From an uncultured Clostridia bacterium (GTDB lineage: Bacteria; Bacillota; Clostridia; TANB77; CAG-508), in assembly GCA_934162925.1 (NCBI GenBank), contig CAKPJR010000006.1, positions 1 through 18,307 of the forward strand: 18,307 nt of DNA. Reading direction: 5' to 3'. The number at the start of each line of letters is the position of its first letter. The first letter of the stretch is position 1. The notes below the pieces were generated by a model. It worked only from the letters and a program-made list of their open reading frames with translations. It did no database searches and was not told the DNA's origin. Made by a program: the position numbers and the translations under genes. Of this stretch, positions 6,593-13,023 are shown in pieces.

Positions 6593-7576
6593 TTATTCTT
6601 TGTCGCATTCACACCTTGCTGTCCAGATTTCATCAAGTATCTTCTTGCGATAGTAAGGATTCCAGTTACAATAAAAATCAACATAGAATTTCATCAACCG
6701 ATCTTTACATTTATCACATGTTTTAGGAAACTGCATAATACCTTTTGTAAAAGTATTTTCTCTGTTTCCCCACCATGCAATAGTAAACTTGTCCAAATAT
6801 TTTTCAGGAATTCTATGAAGAAGTTCAATAAATTCCCAAGAGGAAATTTGGTCATAAACACCAATATCTTGCCAATGCTTTAACATTGTATTCTTTTTGA
6901 TGTTTATTGGAAATAGTACCGCAGTAGTTCCTTCAGGCATCTTGCCATAAATAAATTCGAGAGAATTTAAACAGTCTTGAATTTGTTCTTCACGAGATAA
7001 GAAGGGAGCACCTAAAAGCACATTAATTTGAAGACCAATTTTGTATTTTTCACACAATCTTGTTACTTCAAGGTACTTTTCCATATCTATATCTTTATTA
7101 TAGATTGCTCTGACATCTTCATCAGCTGACTCAAATCCTATTTCAAACTGTATTTCTTGTTCTTCTCCAAGAATTCTTCTTATGTCCTGAAGTTTCTTCT
7201 CTGTGATTGTATTGTAATGAGTTTCCATTGTAATTACAGGAATGTTCCTGTGGGATACAAAATGTAATATCTCAAGAAATAAATCATAGGGAATTTCCCT
7301 TTCAGAAAGAAAAGAGCCGTTTGCCTCGAGTTCCAACTCAACTATATCAAAATCTTCAAGTCTAATTTTTTGAAGTTCTGGTTTGACCATTTCCAAAGTA
7401 AGATTGTAGTCAAAACCATAATTGCAAAAAGTACAAGCATTTTCGCATCCACAAGACATAAAAAGTAATTGATAAGTTTTATTTTCTACTCGAACAAGAG
7501 ATACTACTGGTGTTCCTGCTTCAGTTTTGATATTTTTCCGCATTTTCCAGATTTCACGAGTTAAATATTCATTCAT
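6593..7576 (-). CDS. Radical SAM protein (Elp3/MiaB-like superfamily, function unknown)
   Basis: Radical SAM enzymes use a [4Fe-4S] cluster and S-adenosylmethionine to make radical intermediates. The cluster-binding motif is Cys44-x3-Cys48-x2-Cys51 (CENACTFC), with an extra Cys42. Downstream segments such as ELEANGSF, FEIGFESADEDV and INVLLGAPF look like the beta strands of the Elp3-type partial TIM barrel. The C-terminal 45 residues hold five more cysteines (287, 290, 303, 322, 324), possibly a zinc or second iron-sulfur site. Relatedness to tRNA-modifying enzymes is possible but not shown. The 327-residue gene is visibly richer in G+C than its neighbours: 25 and 21 G/C in two hand-counted 60-base lines, against 14 in one line of the AraC gene. 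This suggests separate acquisition. AGGAGG precedes the ATG by 7 nt. Confidence 0.85.
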   Translation of the reverse strand: MNEYLTREIWKMRKNIKTEAGTPVVSLVRVENKTYQLLFMSCGCENACTFCNYGFDYNLTLEMVKPELQKIRLEDFDIVELELEANGSFLSEREIPYDLFLEILHFVSHRNIPVITMETHYNTITEKKLQDIRRILGEEQEIQFEIGFESADEDVRAIYNKDIDMEKYLEVTRLCEKYKIGLQINVLLGAPFLSREEQIQDCLNSLEFIYGKMPEGTTAVLFPINIKKNTMLKHWQDIGVYDQISSWEFIELLHRIPEKYLDKFTIAWWGNRENTFTKGIMQFPKTCDKCKDRLMKFYVDFYCNWNPYYRKKILDEIWTARCECDKE

Positions 7577-7640
7577 CTCATAACCTCCTAGTCAATTCAA
7601 ATTTAGATAGTATTCTACATATTTATTGTATCTCTTTTCA

Positions 7641-7690
7641 AAATAAAACAAGTGACCTTTTTAATACTAAAAAAATCACTTGTTTTATTT
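7641..7690 (-). terminator. Strong intrinsic terminator after the AraC-family gene
   Basis: Fifteen perfect pairs (7641-7655 with 7676-7690) continue through two positions and six more pairs (7658-7663 with 7668-7673) to a 4-nt loop. The two middle positions are G-U pairs in minus-strand RNA but C-A mismatches in plus-strand RNA, which assigns the structure to the minus strand. It overlaps the AraC-family stop codon and isolates that gene from the radical SAM gene. Confidence 0.75.
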
Positions 7691-8486
7691 ATTTTATTGG
7701 AATATATAATTTTAATTTATTGTTTGGTAAATATTCTTCGATATCTGGTAAATCTTCTAATTCACATTCAATATTAGGAATAATTGTCCTATATATTTTT
7801 TTGCAAAATTCATATAATGAAGTAGAATTTATATAATCACATTCGAAAACTAAATAATTACTAGGCTTTATATTTAATTCTATTGCATTTTCAAATTTTT
7901 CTGTAGAGGCTATATAATATATTGCTTCGTCTATACTACAAGTTTTATCATATTCTAATAAACCATATTCTTTTTTTCCTTTTATGTATTTATAATTATC
8001 TTTCCAAAATAGAGGAGCTTCATTATGGCAGTTTTTAATTGTTGTTTTCATAGAAATAGCATATAAATTAAACTCTATATTTTTTTCTATATGATAATTA
8101 AATTCATCTGTCACATCTTCATTTATTAGTTCATATTGTGAAAAGAATTTTATATTTGTTTTATTATTGTTTATTTCACTTGGAATAAACCCCATCATAG
8201 ATTTGAAGGCTCTAGAAAAAGCTTGTGAAGATTCATAATTATATTTTATTGCAATGTCGATTATTTTTTCTTTACCATCAAGTAAATCTAGTGCAGACAT
8301 ACTCAATCTTCTTTTTCTTATATAATCAGCCAAAGTATAATTGGTTACAAATAAAAATATTCTATGCATTGTATATTCGTTTACACCAAGTATTTGAGCT
8401 AGTTTTTTATAGCTAATTTCTTCACAAAGATTATCTTCTATATAATTAATTAAATCATTAAATCTTTCATTACTTTGTTTATTCAT
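7689..8486 (-). CDS. AraC-family transcriptional regulator with GyrI-like effector domain
   Basis: A 265-residue regulator. The AraC/XylS DNA-binding domain is N-terminal (about 8-105). It has a first helix-turn-helix around YKKLAQILGVNEYTMHRIF and the second-motif signature IAIKYNYESSQAFSRAFKSM, followed by GFIPSEI. The remainder (about 125-265) matches the length and layout of GyrI-like small-molecule-binding domains, as in the Rob/MerR-like multidrug-sensing group. Such proteins usually activate transport or detoxification genes in response to lipophilic compounds. It is monocistronic, with its own extended -10 promoter at 8520-8548 and a strong terminator. A short palindrome overlapping the promoter hints at autoregulation. 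The target is unknown; the radical SAM gene downstream is behind the terminator. Confidence 0.88.
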   Translation of the reverse strand: MNKQSNERFNDLINYIEDNLCEEISYKKLAQILGVNEYTMHRIFLFVTNYTLADYIRKRRLSMSALDLLDGKEKIIDIAIKYNYESSQAFSRAFKSMMGFIPSEINNNKTNIKFFSQYELINEDVTDEFNYHIEKNIEFNLYAISMKTTIKNCHNEAPLFWKDNYKYIKGKKEYGLLEYDKTCSIDEAIYYIASTEKFENAIELNIKPSNYLVFECDYINSTSLYEFCKKIYRTIIPNIECELEDLPDIEEYLPNNKLKLYIPIK

Positions 8487-8510
8487 ATATTTTCCTCAAT
8501 TTCTTATAAA

Positions 8511-8522
8511 ACTAAAATTAGT
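8511..8522. promoter_or_regulatory. Palindrome overlapping the AraC-family promoter
   Basis: ACTAAAATTAGT is a perfect 12-bp palindrome overlapping the -10 box of the regulator promoter. An operator role is a guess from position; AraC proteins more often bind direct repeats. Confidence 0.25.
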
Positions 8523-8548
8523 ATAACATTTTTTCTATAAAAATACAA
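8520..8548 (-). promoter_or_regulatory. Promoter of the AraC-family gene
   Basis: On the minus strand TTGTAT (8548-8543), a 17-nt spacer and TATACT (8525-8520) with an upstream TG give an extended -10 promoter, about 34 nt before the ATG. Confidence 0.65.
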
Positions 8549-8564
8549 ATTACTAAAAAAATCA

Positions 8565-8858
8565 TTATATATTATTAAACAAATATAACGCTACTTTATT
8601 TTGTTCTGTTGATTCCATCTCCATAAGTTTAGCCATTGCAAACATTACAAGCTTGTATTTTGCAAAGTTTATAAGTGTAGTTCTATATTCTTCATCAACT
8701 TCCTTTAACATTTTATCGAATTTTTCATAGTTTTCTTTTGTGTTATATATAAGTCCAGACCATTTGCTTTGACTCATACATATTGCTAGTCTTAATTTGT
8801 CTTTTATATCCATATCATTTATCATATTTATTAAATATTCAACTTTATTGTTTTCCAT
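8565..8858 (-). CDS. Small conserved-looking helical protein downstream of the relaxase
   Basis: No family is recognised. The 97-residue product is acidic to neutral and predicted mostly helical, with heptad-like leucine/isoleucine/methionine spacing and no signal peptide, membrane segment or metal-binding cysteine cluster. It starts at an ATG with AAGGAG 8 nt upstream and begins 12 nt after the relaxase stop codon, so it is translated from the same minus-strand transcript. Its place at the 3' end of the mobilization module suggests an accessory gene of the integrative element. A role in mobilization, copy control or host interaction cannot be distinguished. Confidence 0.7.
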   Translation of the reverse strand: MENNKVEYLINMINDMDIKDKLRLAICMSQSKWSGLIYNTKENYEKFDKMLKEVDEEYRTTLINFAKYKLVMFAMAKLMEMESTEQNKVALYLFNNI

Positions 8859-8870
8859 TTAAAATTCTCC

Positions 8871-9938
8871 TTACTTTAATTCAAAATTATTTTTCTTTTT
8901 AATATTAGTGTTATTAAGTTCATCTACAGTTTTAATTGCTCTGCTCACGTCATTCACAATACGATTGTCATTGTCATCAAAAATACCATTTTTATATAGG
9001 TCATCACTAACATATTTGTATTTTTCATCTTTGTCAAAACCGATTTTATTTTGAAAGTGTTTAATTAACTTACGCCAAAAGTTTTTGAATTTTTGGAGTT
9101 CATTTTTTATTCTTTCTTTTTCAGCTTGTAATTTACCAATAAGTTTTTCTTTAGATGATATTTCACTTTCTAATTTACTGATTTTATTATCTTTTTCTTC
9201 TATTTGATATTTAAGTGAACGATTTTCTTTTTCTATTTTAAAAGCACTATGTTCAAAATCTCTAATAGCTATATTTAAGTCATTAACACTTCTAACTGTT
9301 TTAGTAGTATCTTTTACATTTTTGGTAAAATCTTTGATTTTCTGTATATCCTCGTTCGAAATAACCATATTATTTTTATTAAACTTAGCAGGTTTTAAAT
9401 TATCTAATATTTGATTTATATCTTTTGTTGTATTATCAAGTTTGTTAGTCTGTTTATTAGCTTTATCCAGTTTTTTCTCTTTTTCAGCAAGTTGTTTTTT
9501 TATATTTGAATAATTACTCATATCTTTAACATTTATATCTTGATTTCTGCCTTTTTGCTTTTCTTTTAATTTAATATCCATATCATAAAATTTATTAAAA
9601 GACTTAATACAAGCATTTCTCATTTTATCTTGAATTTTAGTTAACGATTCCTTTGTAAAAAGTTGTGATTTTCCAACTTGTTTTTTCATTCCTCTTGTAC
9701 AGTTTTCTATTATAGGTACACCTACAATATGCATATGTGGAGATGTTTCATCAAAATGAATAGTAGCATTTGCTATTTTAAAAGTTGGCAATATTTTAAC
9801 TAAATCATTTACTTGTTCATTATATACATCAGTCATTTTTAGTCTGTAATCTTTGTCTTTATCTTTCCAAAATTCCATATCTCCAAGTTCAATTATAATC
9901 TCACAAGCAAGGTCATTTTGAGATTCGTTTATCTTCAT
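8871..9938 (-). CDS. Relaxase C-terminal fragment carrying the catalytic motif
   Basis: Read from its first in-frame ATG, this fragment is 355 residues long. HFDETSPHMH (61-70; His61, Asp63, Glu64, His68, His70) is the MobV metal-binding motif that positions the nicking site. Residues from about 125 to 300 are lysine/glutamate/asparagine-rich coiled coil, with a nearly continuous heptad pattern near 200-280. No Shine-Dalgarno sequence precedes the ATG at 9938. The frame is closed by TGA shortly upstream of the shift site, so independent translation would be inefficient. If made, it would lack the N-terminal beta strand and His/Arg block needed for DNA binding. Confidence 0.75.
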   Translation of the reverse strand: MKINESQNDLACEIIIELGDMEFWKDKDKDYRLKMTDVYNEQVNDLVKILPTFKIANATIHFDETSPHMHIVGVPIIENCTRGMKKQVGKSQLFTKESLTKIQDKMRNACIKSFNKFYDMDIKLKEKQKGRNQDINVKDMSNYSNIKKQLAEKEKKLDKANKQTNKLDNTTKDINQILDNLKPAKFNKNNMVISNEDIQKIKDFTKNVKDTTKTVRSVNDLNIAIRDFEHSAFKIEKENRSLKYQIEEKDNKISKLESEISSKEKLIGKLQAEKERIKNELQKFKNFWRKLIKHFQNKIGFDKDEKYKYVSDDLYKNGIFDDNDNRIVNDVSRAIKTVDELNNTNIKKKNNFELK

Positions 9939-9988
9939 AAAATAGTTATCTATTTTTCTATCATTTCTAGTTTGCTTATTGTTGTACT

Positions 9989-10261
9989 CTATATACGAGC
10001 TTCTTCAAATTCTTCTAAATATAAATCTTTTACATCATTTACAATATCATTTGAACCACGAATTACTCTAATCAAATCTTTTTCATTATCATAATCTCTT
10101 AAGTTATGCTTATTTACTTTAGATAAAACATTTGAGTTTTGAATAGCATTATTTGATAGAGAAGTAGTACCAGATACATTTCCTTTAGCAACTTTTTTTG
10201 CTGATTTACTTTTGTTTTTATCACTTCCTAAATGAAATGAATAAGCTAATTGCTGTTCCAT
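9989..10261 (-). CDS. Relaxase N-terminal fragment
   Basis: A 90-residue N-terminal piece of the MobV relaxase, ending in the frame-shifting TAG at 9989-9991. It opens with AYSFHLGSDKNKSK, the first strand of this relaxase subtype, and contains the KHNLRDYDNEKDL block, which in the family contributes to oriT binding. The AAGGAGG ribosome site just before the ATG at 10261 is strong, so this part is certainly translated. The oriT-like palindromes lie 30-100 nt upstream. Confidence 0.75.
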   Translation of the reverse strand: MEQQLAYSFHLGSDKNKSKSAKKVAKGNVSGTTSLSNNAIQNSNVLSKVNKHNLRDYDNEKDLIRVIRGSNDIVNDVKDLYLEEFEEARI

Positions 10262-10293
10262 AAAAGCACCTCCTTAGAAATTTCTTCGTAGCA

Positions 10294-10320
10294 TAGGACT
10301 TTGACTTGTCATAAGTCCTA
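10294..10320. other. oriT-like inverted repeat 1
   Basis: TAGGACTT (10294-10301) pairs with AAGTCCTA (10313-10320) across an 11-nt spacer, directly upstream of the relaxase gene. MobV relaxases normally nick at palindrome-containing oriT sites adjacent to their own gene, so position and symmetry suggest part of the transfer origin. Confidence 0.55.
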
Positions 10321-10321
10321 A

Positions 10322-10359
10322 CCCCCTATGAGTTATGACATACTATCATAACTCGGGGG
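10322..10359. other. oriT-like inverted repeat 2 (G/C-capped)
   Basis: CCCCC-TAT-GAGTTATGA (10322-10338) and TCATAACTC-GGGGG (10346-10359) form a long hairpin: nine A/T-rich pairs capped by five G-C pairs, with one 3-nt bulge and a 7-nt loop. It adjoins repeat 1 and shares a related core (GTCATAAGTC against GAGTTATGAC). A run of five C/G in a region this A/T-rich indicates selection. Best read as the transfer origin core of the mobilizable element. Confidence 0.6.
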
Positions 10360-10370
10360 CTCTGCGAGGC

Positions 10371-10403
10371 AATAAATTTTCTCTCACAGAGATAAAATTT
10401 ATT
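10371..10403. repeat. A/T-rich inverted repeat beside the oriT region
   Basis: AATAAATTTT (10371-10380) pairs with AAAATTTATT (10394-10403). An inner CTCT/AGAG match lies at 10381-10391. It may be a third arm of the oriT region or a leader structure of the relaxase transcript. Confidence 0.4.
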
Positions 10404-10433
10404 CAAATTAACTATCACCACTTTCATTTTTAT

Positions 10434-10506
10434 TTCATAAAAACAAAACGTGCCACGTTAATTTAATTGTTGCAGAGAAAAGATAAGTGGTATTCCTGCA
10501 ACAATT
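10434..10506 (-). terminator. Terminator region after the serine recombinase gene
   Basis: An 11-bp inverted repeat (10465-10475 with 10496-10506, 20-nt loop) starts at the recombinase stop codon. It is followed by the palindrome AACGTG-C-CACGTT (10447-10459), which on the minus strand runs straight into TTGTTTTTAT. The second could be a short U-tailed terminator. Either could instead be recombinase binding sites, since paired inverted repeats flank attachment sites of large serine recombinases. Confidence 0.4.
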
Positions 10507-12385
10507 ATTTATGCTTTTTCTTCGAAGTAATGTGGGTAACAACACCCAAGCGTAATTTTCCTTCTGGTTTTGCCAAGAAGTTTTTAAATTGTTTTATTGC
10601 TACAAATCTTATAATCTTTTGATTTTTCTTAATCTTAAATTCTACAGCTCTGTTTCTAATCTTTGCAACTTCAGTTTTAGTATCATAATTTTCGTCAATC
10701 TTATCATCGTGGAAGTAATATTCTCCTAAATCCATATAATTAATATCTAATTCTTTTTTCAATGTTCCAATATAATCCTCTAATTGTTCTTTGTTCATAT
10801 TTACACTAACTTTGGCATCTTCAAGTTTTCCATCTCGTTCTATCATAGTAGGAACATCAACAATTCCCTTATCATATAGCTTGTCTATCTGTTCAATAAA
10901 ACTACTTCTAAAATTTACTTTTTCTATTTCAAAACTTCCGTCTTTATTTTTCTTCAAAGTAGCAGTATCAATAAATTTAGAAATAAAGCTTTGCTTTTCA
11001 TCTTTATTTTTCATAGTCCAAAGTTTTAATAAAACATCTTTATACATTTCATGTTCAGTAAGTTTTTCTCTTTCAATATCTCTTTCAGCCATTAAATGTT
11101 GTGGGTTATAATTTTCTTTATCAAAGTCTAATGCATCAATTCTTTTGTTTTCTAGTGTAGCAAGTTTTTCTTCTATTAGTTTGTAATCTTCAGAGAAATC
11201 TTCCATTTCTAAAATACCGTTCATATATGCTTTTTTAAGTCTGTCTTTCTGTTGCAGAAGTTTCTTTATTTCTTCATCAATTTTCTTACTTTCATCATCT
11301 TTCTTTTCAGCAAGTATAGGGTAAAAGTATTTCTTAACGTGATAATCGTATTCTACTAAATCTAAGATATAATCAATTAAGCAGTTTTCAATTTCATTTT
11401 CGTTATAATACAATTTGCAAGTATCACAGTAATAATACATATATTTAGATTTCTTTCCACCAGTTCCTTTGCAAGTCATTATTTGCCCACAAGTAGGGCA
11501 TACAAGTTTTTGAAAGAATATATAAACTCTATTTCTACAATATGCTCTTTGATTTGTTTCTTTTTGTTTTTGAACTTCTTCCCACATAGCTCTTGTTATA
11601 ATAGGTGGCACAACATCCATATATATTTCTGTTTCTTTATCATTATCATTTCTATATCTTTCATAATCACCCATATATATTTTGTTATTTATAATTCTAT
11701 TAACAGAAGAATCAATCCATTTTTTAACTTGTGGATATAAAACTTTTTCTTGATTTAGAATATTGGCAATGGTTTGATAACTTTTTCCCTCTAAATACAA
11801 TTCAAATATTCTTAAAACAATATCTTTAGTTGTATTATCTATTTTTAAAGTTTTATCTGGAGCTCTATAATAACCAAGAGGACATTTTCCAGGAATATGA
11901 CCTGCTTTAATTGCACCATTTAAACCAAATTTTGTTCTTTCAGATACTATTTCAATTTCTAATTGAGATAAAACAGTTAACATTCTAACAAAGAAACGAC
12001 CATTTGCAGTAGATGTATTTACATCATCTCTATCGCAAATTAAATAGCAATGATATTTTTCAAGAGTACTAATTAAAACTTCTAAGTCACGAACTGAACG
12101 AGTAACTCTATCTAATTTATAAGCTACAATATAGTTAATCAAACCATTTTTCATATCTTCAATCATTTGTTGGAATTGAGGTCTGTTTTTCATATCTTTT
12201 GCAGAAATACCTGCATCTTTATAAATTTTAAATACTTCAAATCCTTTATATTTGCATAATTGTCTTAATTTTTCTTCTTGTTCTCCTAAACTAAATCCTT
12301 CTCGTGCCTGATCTTCGGTACTTACTCTAATATAAATACCTGCAATTTTCTTTTCTTCTGATGGTTGACTCCATAACTCTGACAT
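10505..12385 (-). CDS. Large serine recombinase (site-specific integrase/excisionase)
   Basis: Large serine recombinases integrate and excise mobile elements through a serine-DNA intermediate. The ATG at 12385 is chosen over one 18 codons upstream because a perfect AAGGAGG lies before it. The product is 626 residues. The resolvase catalytic domain (about 14-160) has IYIRVSTEDQ with nucleophile Ser22 and the arginine motif KLDRVTRS (90-97). A recombinase domain spans about 170-280. A zinc ribbon (Cys296, Cys299, Cys320, Cys323) follows, then a coiled-coil region (about 355-430) and a basic tail ending SKKKHK. The layout matches TnpX-like transposases of clostridial mobilizable elements, which also carry MobV relaxases. 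It appears intact. A hairpin with a T-rich tail immediately precedes its ribosome site. Confidence 0.93.
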   Translation of the reverse strand: MSELWSQPSEEKKIAGIYIRVSTEDQAREGFSLGEQEEKLRQLCKYKGFEVFKIYKDAGISAKDMKNRPQFQQMIEDMKNGLINYIVAYKLDRVTRSVRDLEVLISTLEKYHCYLICDRDDVNTSTANGRFFVRMLTVLSQLEIEIVSERTKFGLNGAIKAGHIPGKCPLGYYRAPDKTLKIDNTTKDIVLRIFELYLEGKSYQTIANILNQEKVLYPQVKKWIDSSVNRIINNKIYMGDYERYRNDNDKETEIYMDVVPPIITRAMWEEVQKQKETNQRAYCRNRVYIFFQKLVCPTCGQIMTCKGTGGKKSKYMYYYCDTCKLYYNENEIENCLIDYILDLVEYDYHVKKYFYPILAEKKDDESKKIDEEIKKLLQQKDRLKKAYMNGILEMEDFSEDYKLIEEKLATLENKRIDALDFDKENYNPQHLMAERDIEREKLTEHEMYKDVLLKLWTMKNKDEKQSFISKFIDTATLKKNKDGSFEIEKVNFRSSFIEQIDKLYDKGIVDVPTMIERDGKLEDAKVSVNMNKEQLEDYIGTLKKELDINYMDLGEYYFHDDKIDENYDTKTEVAKIRNRAVEFKIKKNQKIIRFVAIKQFKNFLAKPEGKLRLGVVTHITSKKKHK

Positions 12386-12400
12386 TTGAAACCTCCTTAA

Positions 12401-12441
12401 AAACATAAAAGTGCTAGAAAGCTTATAGCTAACTAACACTT
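12401..12441 (-). terminator. Terminator-like hairpin in the recombinase leader
   Basis: The stem AAGTGTTAG/CTAGCACTT (minus strand; 12441-12433 with 12417-12409) encloses an AGCT-ATA-AGCT stem and is followed by TTATGTTTTT and then the AGGAGG of the recombinase. One pair is G-U only in minus-strand RNA, so the structure acts in that transcript. It either ends the upstream small gene or attenuates recombinase expression. Confidence 0.55.
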
Positions 12442-12498
12442 AAAATTTATCTTATTATTTACTTGTATTACTTGCTGATAAAAAGAAAACTTCTAGTA

Positions 12499-12771
12499 TT
12501 AGTTGCCACTGATAAAATCTCTTAATTTTGAGATTGGTATTTTATTTGCTAAATTACCTATATAGAAATACTCGTGTTGATTAAAGAATAAATATAGCTT
12601 TTCTTTAATTATTACACTATGTGGTTCTACATAAGCAATATTAGTTTTTTCAACCATTCTCAAATTACCATTCTTTATCTTTGGTTCACAATTACTAAAA
12701 GTGCAAGCCCATTCAATTTTAGAAAGCAATTCTTTTTCTACTGCTAATTCTCTTTTAACTATGCGTATCAT
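12499..12771 (-). CDS. Small unknown protein upstream of the serine recombinase
   Basis: No family is recognised. From the ATG at 12771 the product has 90 residues. A TTG eight codons upstream is a poorer start, because the AAAGGAGG ribosome site lies between the two. The sequence is mixed: a basic N-terminal helix (IRIVKRELAVEKELLSKIEW), two cysteines at 23 and 27, then probable beta strands (AYVEPHSVIIKEKLYLFF). No helix-turn-helix, membrane segment or signal peptide is evident. It precedes the recombinase on the same strand by 113 nt, so it may be a directionality or regulatory factor of the element, but nothing in the sequence proves this. Confidence 0.65.
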   Translation of the reverse strand: MIRIVKRELAVEKELLSKIEWACTFSNCEPKIKNGNLRMVEKTNIAYVEPHSVIIKEKLYLFFNQHEYFYIGNLANKIPISKLRDFISGN

Positions 12772-12834
12772 ATCACAAAAACCTCCTTTTTTCAATGATT
12801 TGAGGCTATTTTAATATACTTTTGGTAAAAAAAG

Positions 12835-12864
12835 TAAAAAAATAAGCCGATTAAATCGACTTAT
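12835..12864 (-). terminator. Intrinsic terminator after sigH-tRNA-Thr
   Basis: ATAAGTCGA and TCGGCTTAT (minus strand, 12864-12856 with 12850-12842) form a 9-bp stem with one G-U pair that exists only in minus-strand RNA. It is followed by TTTTTTTAC and more T residues. It closes the sigH-tRNA transcription unit and separates it from the mobile-element genes. Confidence 0.75.
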
Positions 12865-12881
12865 ATAAATGTGATTGATAC

Positions 12882-12944
12882 TCACTTTATATTTTCTTCC
12901 AACTTACTTATATCAACATTTTTAAGTAGTTCGACGAAAATGTA
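12882..12944 (-). pseudogene. Possible 3' remnant of a lost gene next to tRNA-Thr
   Basis: Between the tRNA 3' end and the terminator a 20-codon frame reads YIFVELLKNVDISKLEENIK and then TGA, with protein-like composition but no start codon or ribosome site. It could be the tail of a gene cut off at the tRNA 3' end. It is short enough to be chance. Confidence 0.2.
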
Positions 12945-12947
12945 TTA

Positions 12948-13023
12948 TGGAGCTTCCAGCCGGAATCGAACCGGCGACCCCTGCCTTACCATGGCAGTGC
13001 TCTACCTACTGAGCTATAGAAGC
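12948..13023 (-). tRNA. tRNA-Thr (anticodon GGT)
   Basis: The minus strand folds as a complete 76-nt cloverleaf. It has acceptor stem GCTTCTA/TGGAAGC, a D arm with GCTC/GAGC, and anticodon stem CTGCC/GGCAG with loop ATGGTAA (anticodon GGT, reading ACC/ACU). The T arm is GCCGG-TTCGATT-CCGGC and the CCA end is encoded. It begins 13 nt after the sigH stop codon, so it is probably co-transcribed with sigH. tRNA genes are common integration sites, and accessory DNA starts just beyond it. Confidence 0.97.

Larger units (their letters stand above)
8871..10261 (-). pseudogene. MobV/Pre-family relaxase gene split by a TA frameshift
   Basis: Two adjacent frames together make one MobV (plasmid recombination/mobilization) protein. 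The upstream frame (9989-10261) supplies the N-terminus and ends EFEEARI-stop. The downstream frame, read from 9989, continues EYNNKQTRNDRKIDNYF into MKINESQND, exactly as in intact relatives, which read EEYNAKQKRKDR here. The join needs removal of one TA from the TATATA at 9990-9995, giving a protein of about 462 residues. The catalytic histidine-rich motif HFDETSPHMH is intact in the downstream half, followed by a long coiled coil. A simple 2-nt slip is the likeliest cause. A true programmed frameshift is less likely because no slippery heptamer is present. A sequencing error is possible. Confidence 0.8.

Noticed and set aside
9989..9995. Programmed ribosomal frameshift in the relaxase
   Set aside because: There is no slippery heptamer, no downstream stem and no internal Shine-Dalgarno at the shift site. 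A dinucleotide slip in TATATA explains it more simply.
10791..11111. Plus-strand reading frames opposite the serine recombinase (also 11483-11740)
   Set aside because: They lie wholly inside a well-supported recombinase gene, have no ribosome site, and their Ser/Phe/Ile-rich composition is that of antisense A/T-rich code.
12386..12439. N-terminal extension of the serine recombinase from an ATG at 12439
   Set aside because: That ATG has no ribosome site and lies within the hairpin region. The ATG at 12385 has a perfect AAGGAGG, and the family normally starts shortly before the IYIRVS strand.
8490..12860. Direct repeats as element ends (for example TAAAAAAAT near 8553 and 12835)
   Set aside because: Such A/T-rich strings recur throughout the window by chance. 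No longer or G/C-containing match was found between the two flanks.
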